Of a stretch of 11,580 nt of DNA, positions 5,255-11,580 are shown one piece after another. This DNA is from Candidatus Aenigmatarchaeota archaeon (GTDB taxonomy: Archaea > Aenigmatarchaeota > Aenigmatarchaeia > QMZP01): contig QMZZ01000005.1 of the NCBI GenBank assembly GCA_003663445.1, forward strand, positions 1-11,580, written 5' to 3'. The notes beneath the pieces were generated by a model that ran no database searches, was not told where the DNA came from, and worked only from the letters and a program-made list of their open reading frames with translations. The translations under genes were made by a program, and so were the position numbers. The stretch's first letter is position 1. Each line of letters starts with the position of its first letter.

Positions 5255-5264
5255 ATTTATAAAT
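5255..5264 (-). promoter_or_regulatory. Strong TATA box of the peptidase transcript
   Basis: ATTTATAAAT, preceded on the minus strand by the purine-rich GAAAG (BRE-like), is centred about 30 bp before ATG 5230. It is a textbook archaeal TATA box with leaderless spacing, and no other gene is positioned to use it. Confidence 0.65.
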
Positions 5265-5272
5265 CTTTCTGT

Positions 5273-5294
5273 TAAGCAAAAAGAAAAGTGCTTA
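5273..5294 (-). terminator. Possible terminator of tfb: small hairpin and U-rich tract
   Basis: TAAGCA 5273-5278 and TGCTTA 5289-5294 are perfect inverses around a loop that on the minus strand reads CTTTTCTTTT. Archaeal termination often relies on such U-rich runs. It lies about 80 bp after the tfb stop and before the peptidase promoter. Confidence 0.4.
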
Positions 5295-5317
5295 CTTTTT
5301 CGGGTTTGAAAAAGCTT

Positions 5318-5329
5318 CAAAATATTTTG
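5318..5329. repeat. 12-bp perfect palindrome
   Basis: CAAAATATTTTG is fully palindromic. The overlapping TTGAA/TTCAA pair (5306-5310, 5316-5320) forms a second short inverted repeat. They could be a dimeric regulator site or part of the 3' end of the tfb transcript. No function is assigned. Confidence 0.4.
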
Positions 5330-5371
5330 TTTTAAAGATCTCTCCTTACAAACCGATGTGCGCGTTTTCTT

Positions 5372-6316
5372 TTAGCTCTCCTCTTCCTTTACCTTTTCCT
5401 CTATCTCTTCCTTTATTCCCAGAGCATCAACGATCTCCTTATACCTGTTCCTGATCGTCACCTCTGTGACCCCGATCATGTCAGCAATCTCCCTCTGCGT
5501 CTTCTTCTCACCGAGCATAACAGCAGCTATATAGAGAGCTGCAGCAGCAACGCCTATCGGTCCCTTTCCTGACGTCACGTCCTTTTTTGCCGCTTCCTCA
5601 AGCACCTCTATCGCTTTTACCTGGACCCTTTCAGAAAGATTCAGCAGGGAGCCGAATCTTGGGACATAATCCTGTGCCTTTGCGGGAAGGATCCTGATGT
5701 CCAGCTTCCTTGAGATATACCGGTAGGTCTTCCCGATCTCCTTCTTACTTATCCCGGATGCCTTTGCGATCTCATCAAGCGTCCTGGGAGCTCCCTCCTC
5801 CCTGCAAACTATATAGAGCAGGGCCGAGATTATGGATTCTGTTGACCTTCCTCTCACAAGCCCCTTGTTCACAGCTTCCTGATAAAGCTTCGCCACCCTT
5901 TCATGGATGGCTTTCGAAAGGTTCAGGAAGGAAACGAGCCTCTGGAGTTCTGAAAATGCAAAGGAGATGTTTCTGTCCCTGGATTTTATAAGTCTCTTAT
6001 GCCACTTCACCAACCTGTAATACTGGGCTCTTTTCTTTGCAGCAACCTTAAAGAGCTCCCCCTTCCCCTTTCCTATCTCTGTCGTCACACCCATATCGTG
6101 CTTGGTCGGTGTCAGGGCTGCACCTGTCCTGACCCTTCTCGAGCGCTGGTCCTCGTCAAAAGCCCTCCACTCCTGCGTGATATCTATCATCGATTCCTTG
6201 ATAACATAGCCACACCTTTCGCAGACCGTCTCTCCTCGGATGGGATCAAAACTTATCTGGCTAGAACCGCAAACAGGACATACCATTCCACCTTTTTTCA
6301 CAACTTTTTCTGCCAT
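5372..6316 (-). CDS. tfb: Transcription initiation factor B (TFB, TFIIB homologue)
   Basis: 314 residues, the usual length. TFB bridges TBP at the TATA box and RNA polymerase and sets the start site. The N-terminal zinc ribbon has C13-X2-C16...C32-X2-C35. The B-reader/linker follows (EWRAFDEDQRSRRVRTGAALTPTKHDMG, about 69-96). Two cyclin-like repeats occupy about 110-205 and 210-300. Helix motifs such as TESIISALLYIVCREEG and SGKGPIGVAAAALYIAAV are typical. The C-terminus is a Lys/Glu tail. It is the only TFB in the window, so whether paralogues exist is unknown. Unlike most genes here it appears to have a short leader, with a TATA box 40-50 bp upstream and GGGGT four bases before the ATG. 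Confidence 0.97.
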   Translation of the reverse strand: MAEKVVKKGGMVCPVCGSSQISFDPIRGETVCERCGYVIKESMIDITQEWRAFDEDQRSRRVRTGAALTPTKHDMGVTTEIGKGKGELFKVAAKKRAQYYRLVKWHKRLIKSRDRNISFAFSELQRLVSFLNLSKAIHERVAKLYQEAVNKGLVRGRSTESIISALLYIVCREEGAPRTLDEIAKASGISKKEIGKTYRYISRKLDIRILPAKAQDYVPRFGSLLNLSERVQVKAIEVLEEAAKKDVTSGKGPIGVAAAALYIAAVMLGEKKTQREIADMIGVTEVTIRNRYKEIVDALGIKEEIEEKVKEEES

Positions 6317-6357
6317 TTTTACCCCTTTTTAGTGATAATGAAATTTGTTCTTTCAGG

Positions 6358-6366
6358 TATTTAAAG
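6358..6366 (-). promoter_or_regulatory. TATA box of tfb
   Basis: CTTTAAATA on the minus strand lies about 46 bp before the tfb ATG at 6316, within the 64-bp gap after the helicase gene. The expected start is near 6335, leaving about an 18-nt leader that contains GGGGT (6325-6321), possibly a weak ribosome binding site. Confidence 0.55.
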
Positions 6367-6380
6367 ATTTCGCTTCTCCA

Positions 6381-7778
6381 CTATATAAATCTTTCAAGCC
6401 CTGGCCTTGAGAGCCTCTCCAGGATCTGCTTCATCCTTCTCTCCTTCCGTTTTGCAGACCAATAGTATGCCTCGTCCCTTGTCCTTTTCGCGAGCAGGAA
6501 AACGATCCTTCCTGGCTGGGTCCTTCCGACCCTTCCTCTCCTTTGGATCGTCCTGAGCGGTGAAGGGACAGAATCGTAAAAGACAGCAAGACCTGCATCC
6601 GCTATGTCTAGACCCTCCTCACCTATCGAGGTCGCGACCAGGATGTTGAAATCGCCTGACCTGAACTGCTCCAGCCTTTCGAGCTGCTCCTTCTGCCTCA
6701 GCTCCTTCTGCCCGACGAACTCGACCGGTTTTGCTCCTGGTATCCTGGACAGGACCTCAGCTATCTCCCTCACCATCTCCCGATAGTTCGCAAAAACGAT
6801 TATCCTAAGGTCAGGCTTCAGGTTCTGGGAGATGAGCTCACAGAGCCTTGCGAGCTTCGGATGCCTTGCCCCTCTTTCCCTGAGCTTCCCTGCCAGCCAG
6901 AGGGCCTTCAGCACCCGGGGGTCCCTCAAAAGCCCTGGTTGCCTTTCAAGATAGCTGGAAAGCATCCTTACAGATTGTGTCTCTATCAGTCCTATCGCAT
7001 GTTCCAGCCTTATCGCCTCTGCGACCAACCTGAGGGGCTGGTAGCGCTTGAGCCTTGCCAGCTCCTGCTGGACCTTCAGCAACTCCGCCTTCTTCGGTTT
7101 TTTGCTCAGCACCCCTGCCTGCTTGAGCTTCTCTATCCTCTCCTCATAAGCTTCCTCCAAAAGCTGCTTTATCTCCCTAAAGCTTTCCGGAAGCTCGACC
7201 TCGATCCACTCAAACCACTTCGGCTTCACCCATGGCCTTATCTCATGATGACGCTCATCCCTGAGCTCCACGTGCTGGATGAAAAGGTTCTGACATATCA
7301 GCTCTATCTTTTCCCTTTCAGCACCAGGGGATGCTGTCAAGGCGAGAATGAGCGGGTTCTGTGCTGTTTCCATATACTTTTTGGCTATCCAGGGATATGC
7401 ATAACCGCCTATCGCATGATGCGCCTCATCAAAGACCAAAAGGGAAAAATCATCAAGCCTGAGCCTTCCTGCCTCAAGATCGTTCTTCACCGTCTGGGGT
7501 GTTGCAAAGATAAGCCTTTCCTGGTAAGCCCTCTTCCCTGCCGGGGTCAGCCCTGTCATGATCTCTCCCTGAACCTGCAGAACCTGGGAAAAGCTCTTCT
7601 GGTGCTGCTCGACCAGGGGTCTGGTTGGGGCCAGGACCAGGACCTTCCCGAGCTCGAGCCTTTTCTTCGCGACCTCGATCGCTATCAGAGTCTTTCCAAG
7701 ACCTGTCGGAAGCACGACAAGCGTGTTCTGCTTCAGAGCAACAGAAGCTATCCTCTCCTGGTACGGCCTTAAAAGCAT
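6381..7778 (-). CDS. Hef-like SF2 helicase, no nuclease domain
   Basis: 465 residues, the helicase half of Hef/FANCM-family proteins, which remodel stalled forks and branched DNA. Motifs in order: Q-region RPYQ (4-7); Walker A PTGLGKT (24-30); Ia PTRPLVEQH (51-59); Ib TPQT (93-96); DEAH (117-120); III TASPG (148-152). An insertion of charged helices follows at about 190-300, the position of the Hef branched-DNA-binding domain. The C-terminal RecA lobe has ATSIGEEGLDIA and the arginine-finger motif RRGRVGRT. Many Euryarchaeota fuse this to an XPF nuclease in a protein of over 700 residues. Here the chain ends at ERFI shortly after the helicase core, and a separate XPF gene lies beyond pyrG. 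The start ATG is 33 bp from pyrG. Confidence 0.92.
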   Translation of the reverse strand: MLLRPYQERIASVALKQNTLVVLPTGLGKTLIAIEVAKKRLELGKVLVLAPTRPLVEQHQKSFSQVLQVQGEIMTGLTPAGKRAYQERLIFATPQTVKNDLEAGRLRLDDFSLLVFDEAHHAIGGYAYPWIAKKYMETAQNPLILALTASPGAEREKIELICQNLFIQHVELRDERHHEIRPWVKPKWFEWIEVELPESFREIKQLLEEAYEERIEKLKQAGVLSKKPKKAELLKVQQELARLKRYQPLRLVAEAIRLEHAIGLIETQSVRMLSSYLERQPGLLRDPRVLKALWLAGKLRERGARHPKLARLCELISQNLKPDLRIIVFANYREMVREIAEVLSRIPGAKPVEFVGQKELRQKEQLERLEQFRSGDFNILVATSIGEEGLDIADAGLAVFYDSVPSPLRTIQRRGRVGRTQPGRIVFLLAKRTRDEAYYWSAKRKERRMKQILERLSRPGLERFI

Positions 7779-7811
7779 AAATGCATTTAAAAAACCAGGA
7801 TTAATTAAAGT
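7779..7811. promoter_or_regulatory. 33-bp divergent promoter spacer (helicase / pyrG)
   Basis: TTAATTAA 7801-7808 is centred about 26 bp before the helicase ATG (7778). CATTTAAAAAA at 7783-7793 is centred about 24 bp before the pyrG ATG (7812). Each half of the spacer thus serves the gene on its far side, consistent with two leaderless divergent transcripts. Confidence 0.55.
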
Positions 7812-9464
7812 ATGCCTGAGGGTTTCAACTCCTTTCCTTCTGGTTACAAGCCTGGAAAAAGCAAGTATATAGTCGTCACCGGCTCTGTGATTTCAGGGGT
7901 CGGGAAGGGAACTTTCACGAGCTCCCTTGGGACGCTTTTAAGGCTCCTTCACGGCTATAGGGTCTCTCCGATAAAGTTCGATGGATACCTGAACTGTGAT
8001 GCAGGAACCCTCAACCCCTACAGGCACGGAGAGGTTTTCGTTCTCGAAGACGGGACTGAGTGCGACCTAGATCTCGGGACCTATGAGAGGATGCTCAACC
8101 TGAACCTGACCCGAGACAACTACCTGACAGCCGGAAAGCTCTTCAACCTCATCATCCAGAAGGAAAGGAAGGGGGAATACCTTGGAAGGGATGTCCAGTT
8201 CATCCCTCACGTCACAGGAGAGGTAAAGCTCTTCCTGAGAAACCTTGCACTCAAGACCCAGGCAGACATCGTGCTCGTTGAGGTCGGCGGGACAGTCGGG
8301 GACTTGGAGAACAGCTACTTCCTAGAGGCAATGAGGGAGCTTGCCTATGAGGAGGGAAAGGAGAACTTCTGCCTGATCTCGATCGTTTACATCCTCGAGC
8401 CAAAATCGCTCGGGGAGCAGAAATCAAAGGCAGCCCAGCTTGGTCTCAAGACCCTGCTTTCCCTGGGCCTCAAGCCCGACATCATCGTCTGCAGGGCTGA
8501 AAGGCCGATAAGCCAGAGTATAAGGGAGAAGATATCCGTTTATTCTGATGTCCCCCTAAACCGCGTCTTCAGCCTCCACGACCTCACGAACATCCACCGG
8601 GTCCCTCTCTTCCTCAGGGATTCTGGGGTTGACCAGGAGGTCCTGAGGATCCTCAGCTTGCCCGAAAGGAAAAATCAGGAGTTCAGGAAATGGGAGGAGC
8701 TCGTAAGCAGGATCGATCAGGCAAGGAAAAAGCTCAAGATAGCCCTAACAGGAAAGTACACGGCTGTAAAGGATTCCTATATCTCGATCCTGAAAGCCCT
8801 CGAACACACCGCCCCCTACCTCGGCGTCAAACCCGAGATCGTCTGGATAGAATCAACAGAGCTAAAGGATGCAGGGAAGCACCTGGAGCAGGTAGATGGC
8901 CTCATCGTCCCGGGCGGTTTTGGTGCAAGGGGTATCGAGGGAAAGATCGCATGCATCAGGTATGCAAGGGAAAATCGTCTGCCTTTTTTGGGTCTCTGTC
9001 TCGGCTTCCAGCTTGCTGTCATCGAATATGCCAGATCTGTCCTGGGTCTTGACGCAAATTCCACGGAATTCCAGCCAGAAACCCCTCATCCTGTTATCGA
9101 TCTCATGCCTGAACAAAAGGACCAGAAAAACCTTGGAGGGACGATGAGACTTGGCCTCCAGGAAACGATCCTCAAGCCAGGGACACTTGTCCATCGCCTT
9201 TACGGCAGGGAAAGGATCCAGGAAAGGCACCGTCACCGTTATGAGGTCAATCCGAAATATGTCGAAAAGCTTGAGTCAGCCGGTCTTGTTTTCTCAGGCA
9301 GGTCGCCCTCAGGCCTTATGGAATTCCTCGAGCTTCCTGGCCATCCCTTCTTTGTCGCAACCCAATCCCATCCAGAGTTCAGCTCCAAGCCACTCTCTCC
9401 AAGCCCCCTTTTCAAGGGCTTCCTTCAGGCCTGCCTTGAATATTCCGAGTCCAGGACTTCCTGA
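7812..9464 (+). CDS. pyrG: CTP synthase (glutamine-hydrolysing)
   Basis: 550 residues; converts UTP, ATP and glutamine to CTP. The synthetase domain (about 17-285) has KYIVVTGSVISGVGKG with the P-loop lysine K32, HGEVFVLEDGTECDLDLG, and VEVGGTVGD. The class I glutamine amidotransferase domain (about 307-545) has PGGFG, nucleophile C396 in LGLCLG, and H520/E522 in SHPEF. It has about 15 extra N-terminal residues before the usual start. The UTP/CTP-binding loop, normally GE-KTKPTQHSV, reads GEQKSKAAQLGLK: both Lys and the Gln are kept, but PT and HS are changed. The promoter position supports ATG 7812. The 3' end overlaps the convergent nuclease gene by 40 bp. Confidence 0.96.
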   Translation: MPEGFNSFPSGYKPGKSKYIVVTGSVISGVGKGTFTSSLGTLLRLLHGYRVSPIKFDGYLNCDAGTLNPYRHGEVFVLEDGTECDLDLGTYERMLNLNLTRDNYLTAGKLFNLIIQKERKGEYLGRDVQFIPHVTGEVKLFLRNLALKTQADIVLVEVGGTVGDLENSYFLEAMRELAYEEGKENFCLISIVYILEPKSLGEQKSKAAQLGLKTLLSLGLKPDIIVCRAERPISQSIREKISVYSDVPLNRVFSLHDLTNIHRVPLFLRDSGVDQEVLRILSLPERKNQEFRKWEELVSRIDQARKKLKIALTGKYTAVKDSYISILKALEHTAPYLGVKPEIVWIESTELKDAGKHLEQVDGLIVPGGFGARGIEGKIACIRYARENRLPFLGLCLGFQLAVIEYARSVLGLDANSTEFQPETPHPVIDLMPEQKDQKNLGGTMRLGLQETILKPGTLVHRLYGRERIQERHRHRYEVNPKYVEKLESAGLVFSGRSPSGLMEFLELPGHPFFVATQSHPEFSSKPLSPSPLFKGFLQACLEYSESRTS

Positions 9465-10081
9465 ATCTGTCTCGCCGTCTTCTCCCCGATCCCCTTTACC
9501 TGCTTCAGCTGGGTCAGGCTTGCGGCAAAAACCCTTCTGGGCGTCCTGAAATAGGAAAGGAGCTGTCTCGCCCTTACAGTCGATATCCCTGGAAGGCCTG
9601 CAACCAGGAACTCCTGCTCCTCAACCAATCCCCTCCTTCTCTTCCCTGGCCTGACAGCAACCTCCTTCCTGAGCTTCACCTGCTCCCTGTATGCTATCCA
9701 GTAAAGCAGCTCTGCCGTCTCCTTAGGGCTTCCTGACCAGAGGATCGGTATCTGGAGATCTATCGCAATGGATGCCAAGACCCCTCTTATCGTGTTCGGA
9801 TGGACCTTTCTCTCCACCCAGAGCCTTTCAGGGTCTCCCTCCAAAAGCAGGACAGGTCTTTCATAAGCTTCCCTCAACCTCTCGAGCTGATCGAAAACCC
9901 TCTGGGTGAATATCGATGCGAGAAAGTCCCTTACCTGTTTCCTCTCGACCCCGACCCTTTCAGAAAGGATATAGTCTCCGACCTCTAACTGCCTGAATTC
10001 CAGGGTTGCAAGCTGTTGGAGCCAATAAACGCAGGCAGAACCAGCCTCTCGATTATCAGCCACTATCCTGGGCTTTTCCAT
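9425..10081 (-). CDS. xpf: XPF/ERCC4-family structure-specific endonuclease
   Basis: 218 residues, the short archaeal XPF form: a nuclease domain followed by tandem helix-hairpin-helices, acting as a dimer on 3' flaps and forks. The active-site set is complete: D9-x-R11-E12 (ADNRE), G35-D36-Y37, and V45-E46-R47-K48-x3-D52 (VERKQVRD). HhH1 is near LVAGLPGIST (159-168) and HhH2 is LKQVKGIGEKTA (192-203). It is the counterpart of the C-terminal half of Hef. The tail EYSRQA has no obvious PCNA-binding motif, unlike crenarchaeal XPF. The gene is convergent with pyrG and divergent from the S-layer-like gene. It probably cooperates with the Hef-like helicase, which is inference from family and proximity. 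Confidence 0.93.
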   Translation of the reverse strand: MEKPRIVADNREAGSACVYWLQQLATLEFRQLEVGDYILSERVGVERKQVRDFLASIFTQRVFDQLERLREAYERPVLLLEGDPERLWVERKVHPNTIRGVLASIAIDLQIPILWSGSPKETAELLYWIAYREQVKLRKEVAVRPGKRRRGLVEEQEFLVAGLPGISTVRARQLLSYFRTPRRVFAASLTQLKQVKGIGEKTARQIQEVLDSEYSRQA

Positions 10082-10111
10082 ATTTATTTAGGAAATGTCA
10101 AAATTTAATTT
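10082..10111. promoter_or_regulatory. 30-bp divergent promoter spacer (xpf / surface protein)
   Basis: ATATTTATTTA at 10080-10090 is centred about 27 bp before ATG 10112. The reverse strand of AAAATTTAATTT (10099-10110) is about 23 bp before the xpf ATG at 10081. The layout matches the other divergent spacers in the window. Confidence 0.5.
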
Positions 10112-11580
10112 ATGAGATACCTTTTCCTGCTGGTGGTTCTGCTCCCGTCTGTCCTCGCCCTTCAGCCAAACGTAACGATCATCCCCCAGAACTTTTCCGC
10201 AAACTCCTCCTGGATCCTTCTCGTCGATCCCGGAACCGACAAGCCGGTAAGGATAAACTGGTTTTCAGCCTATGGCTACGGTCAGGTCCCGAGGGTCGGT
10301 GACCTCTGGATATGCTACTTCTCGAACGACGATCCCCTCGCAAACTGCGGCCCGAATCCCTTTACAGAGCCCTGCCCCCCTGAATCCCCCTGCGAGCTTG
10401 ATCTCGAGCTTTATACAGCCGATGGCGAGAATGCGACCCTCAGCCTGAACCTGACCGTCGGGAACGTCAAGCTCATCCCAAGGGCTTCTCAGTACGAGAA
10501 AGAGGGAAAGACCTATACACAGATAAGGGTAACCTCAATCCCAGAGCTTTTAGACAGCCTTCCCTTCAAGCTTTATAACACCAAGTTCCAGCTAGTGAAG
10601 GAAGGACAGCTGAACTACAGCGAGGAGGCGATGAAGTATGTGGCCGACCTCGAGCTGGACCCCGGGAAGTACTATGCCGTGATCGAGCATCCCAGGACCG
10701 CTCATGAAGGGATAAGCTATTTCGGTGCATCCCTCCTGAAGCTCACGGTCGGATATGAGGAAGCAGCCAGGGTATCCCTTGAGGCAACCCCGTTCTCTGC
10801 AATGGTCCTGATGACGAACCTCTCCTCAAAGAGCATCACGAAATGTTGCATCAGGAACCTTATGAACGATACCGTCTCCAACCTGTCTGTCCAGGTCCCG
10901 AAGGACTTCCAGCAGTACCTGAGTGTAGGCCTGGAGAGAACCTATTTAGGTCCTGCCGGCTCCTTTGATGACTCCATGACTTATACTGTCACCCTTAAGG
11001 GAATAAACCAGGCAATGCACCTTGACCTGCCTGTCACGATCCTTTCCGGGACCGAAGCTGTAGGAACGATCCCGCTTGACATCTGGATCTCCGTTAAAGC
11101 CGGAGCTGTCCAGCCAACAGCCCCCTCAGCAGTCTCCCCAGCAGGGCTTAGGGTTAGTCCTAATAAGGTATCCAGGGAATGCCTTGAGGGTGAGGATATA
11201 GAACTATCCTTCTGGGTCGAGAACCAGGGAAATTCGACCCTCTGGGTAAATATCTCTCCTTCAAGCTATTCTTTCAGCATCCCTGAGGGGTTCCAGCTTG
11301 AGCCAGAAAACGAGACCCAGGTCCTGGTTAACTATACATGCTCCTCCCCTGGCCTGAACCAGGAAAGCCTCACCTTCTCGACAGGGGTAGAAAGCATCTC
11401 TGTCCCTGTCATCATCCAGGTATGGGAGAACCTGACGGGTGATGTGGAAAGCCTTCGCCTCCAGCTCTCAAGCTTCCTCCAGGACCATCCAGAATATGAG
11501 CAGCTAGTCTCTGACATCAACTCAAGCCTTGACTCAGCCATTTCCTATCAGGAATCCGGAGAGTATCTAACAGCCCTGGA
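10112..11580 (+). CDS. Secreted S-layer-like glycoprotein, C-terminus beyond right edge
   Basis: The frame is open from ATG 10112 through the window end (489 codons), so the protein is partial. A Sec signal peptide, MRYLFLLVVLLPSVLA, is probably cleaved near A16. The mature part is rich in N-X-S/T sequons (NVT, NFS, NSS, NAT, NLT, NYS, NDT, NIS, NET and others), pointing to N-glycosylation outside the cell. Beta-rich modules span about 17-330. A Pro/Ala/Ser linker follows (about 330-346, AVQPTAPSAVSPAG). A further Ig-like domain (about 347-435) has an FWVENQGNSTLWVNISP pattern as in NEW3/CARDB-type modules. A helical region begins at about 445. Cys pairs may form disulfides. The exact family is not recognised; a surface-layer or adhesin role is inferred. 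Confidence 0.82.
   Translation, partial: MRYLFLLVVLLPSVLALQPNVTIIPQNFSANSSWILLVDPGTDKPVRINWFSAYGYGQVPRVGDLWICYFSNDDPLANCGPNPFTEPCPPESPCELDLELYTADGENATLSLNLTVGNVKLIPRASQYEKEGKTYTQIRVTSIPELLDSLPFKLYNTKFQLVKEGQLNYSEEAMKYVADLELDPGKYYAVIEHPRTAHEGISYFGASLLKLTVGYEEAARVSLEATPFSAMVLMTNLSSKSITKCCIRNLMNDTVSNLSVQVPKDFQQYLSVGLERTYLGPAGSFDDSMTYTVTLKGINQAMHLDLPVTILSGTEAVGTIPLDIWISVKAGAVQPTAPSAVSPAGLRVSPNKVSRECLEGEDIELSFWVENQGNSTLWVNISPSSYSFSIPEGFQLEPENETQVLVNYTCSSPGLNQESLTFSTGVESISVPVIIQVWENLTGDVESLRLQLSSFLQDHPEYEQLVSDINSSLDSAISYQESGEYLTAL

Noticed and set aside
3795..5371. Genomic island integrated at the 3' end of tRNA-Thr
   Set aside because: The AT-rich peptidase region begins just after the tRNA, but I found no repeat of the tRNA 3' end up to tfb and no integrase, so no attachment sites can be claimed.
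6861..7772. 303-codon open frame on the plus strand opposite the Hef-like helicase
   Set aside because: It is antisense to a gene with every SF2 motif. Its product is Leu/Pro/Cys-rich with no recognisable domain, the expected image of the minus-strand gene.
1..11580. CRISPR array, transposase or rRNA
   Set aside because: No regularly spaced direct repeats, no transposase-like frame and no rRNA-like segment were seen on either strand.

Overview
The window is archaeal. It encodes transcription factor B, aPelota, a Hef-family helicase and an XPF-family nuclease. It also has a tRNA with a bulge-helix-bulge intron, and TATA boxes about 22-30 bp ahead of start codons. The very compact layout, the short pilin-like proteins and the surface proteins rich in N-glycosylation sequons suggest a small-genome lineage such as a DPANN archaeon. 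That placement is inference; no rRNA or ribosomal protein gene is present to fix it.

Layout, left to right. A membrane-anchored surface protein runs off the left edge (-). It is divergent from aPelota (+), which overlaps tail to tail with a COG2231/MagIII-type HhH DNA glycosylase (-). Next come two coupled pilin-like secreted proteins (+), a 90-residue three-helix membrane protein (-), and a P-loop nucleotide kinase-like protein (+). The kinase gene ends one base before an intron-containing tRNA-Thr(UGU). A 25-codon ORF with its own TATA box follows. A legumain-like (C13, clan CD) cysteine peptidase (-) then ends on the overlapping stop codon. An AT-rich, repeat-rich regulatory gap separates it from tfb (-) and the Hef-like helicase (-). 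CTP synthase (+) follows, overlapping an XPF nuclease (-). A large glycosylated S-layer-like secreted protein (+) runs off the right edge.

Genes alternate strand. All five divergent pairs are separated by only 24-33 bp, about one TATA-to-start distance, so most transcripts are probably leaderless and bidirectionally arranged. All four convergent pairs overlap, by 4 to 48 bp. The helicase and nuclease that form one Hef protein in many Euryarchaeota are here two genes, in the reverse of the fusion order, on either side of pyrG. With the glycosylase they give the window a DNA-repair flavour, alongside ribosome rescue (aPelota) and transcription initiation (TFB).

The most notable region is about 4020-5371. 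The peptidase has intact His and Cys motifs and AT-richer composition than its neighbours. Its first in-frame ATG leaves a stunted signal peptide. A strong TATA box lies 30 bp upstream of another ATG at 5230, in a different frame. One extra A in a five-A run would join that short ORF to the peptidase and restore a complete signal peptide. A 10-bp hairpin sits at this junction. This may be a sequencing error, a real or phase-variable frameshift, or recoding.
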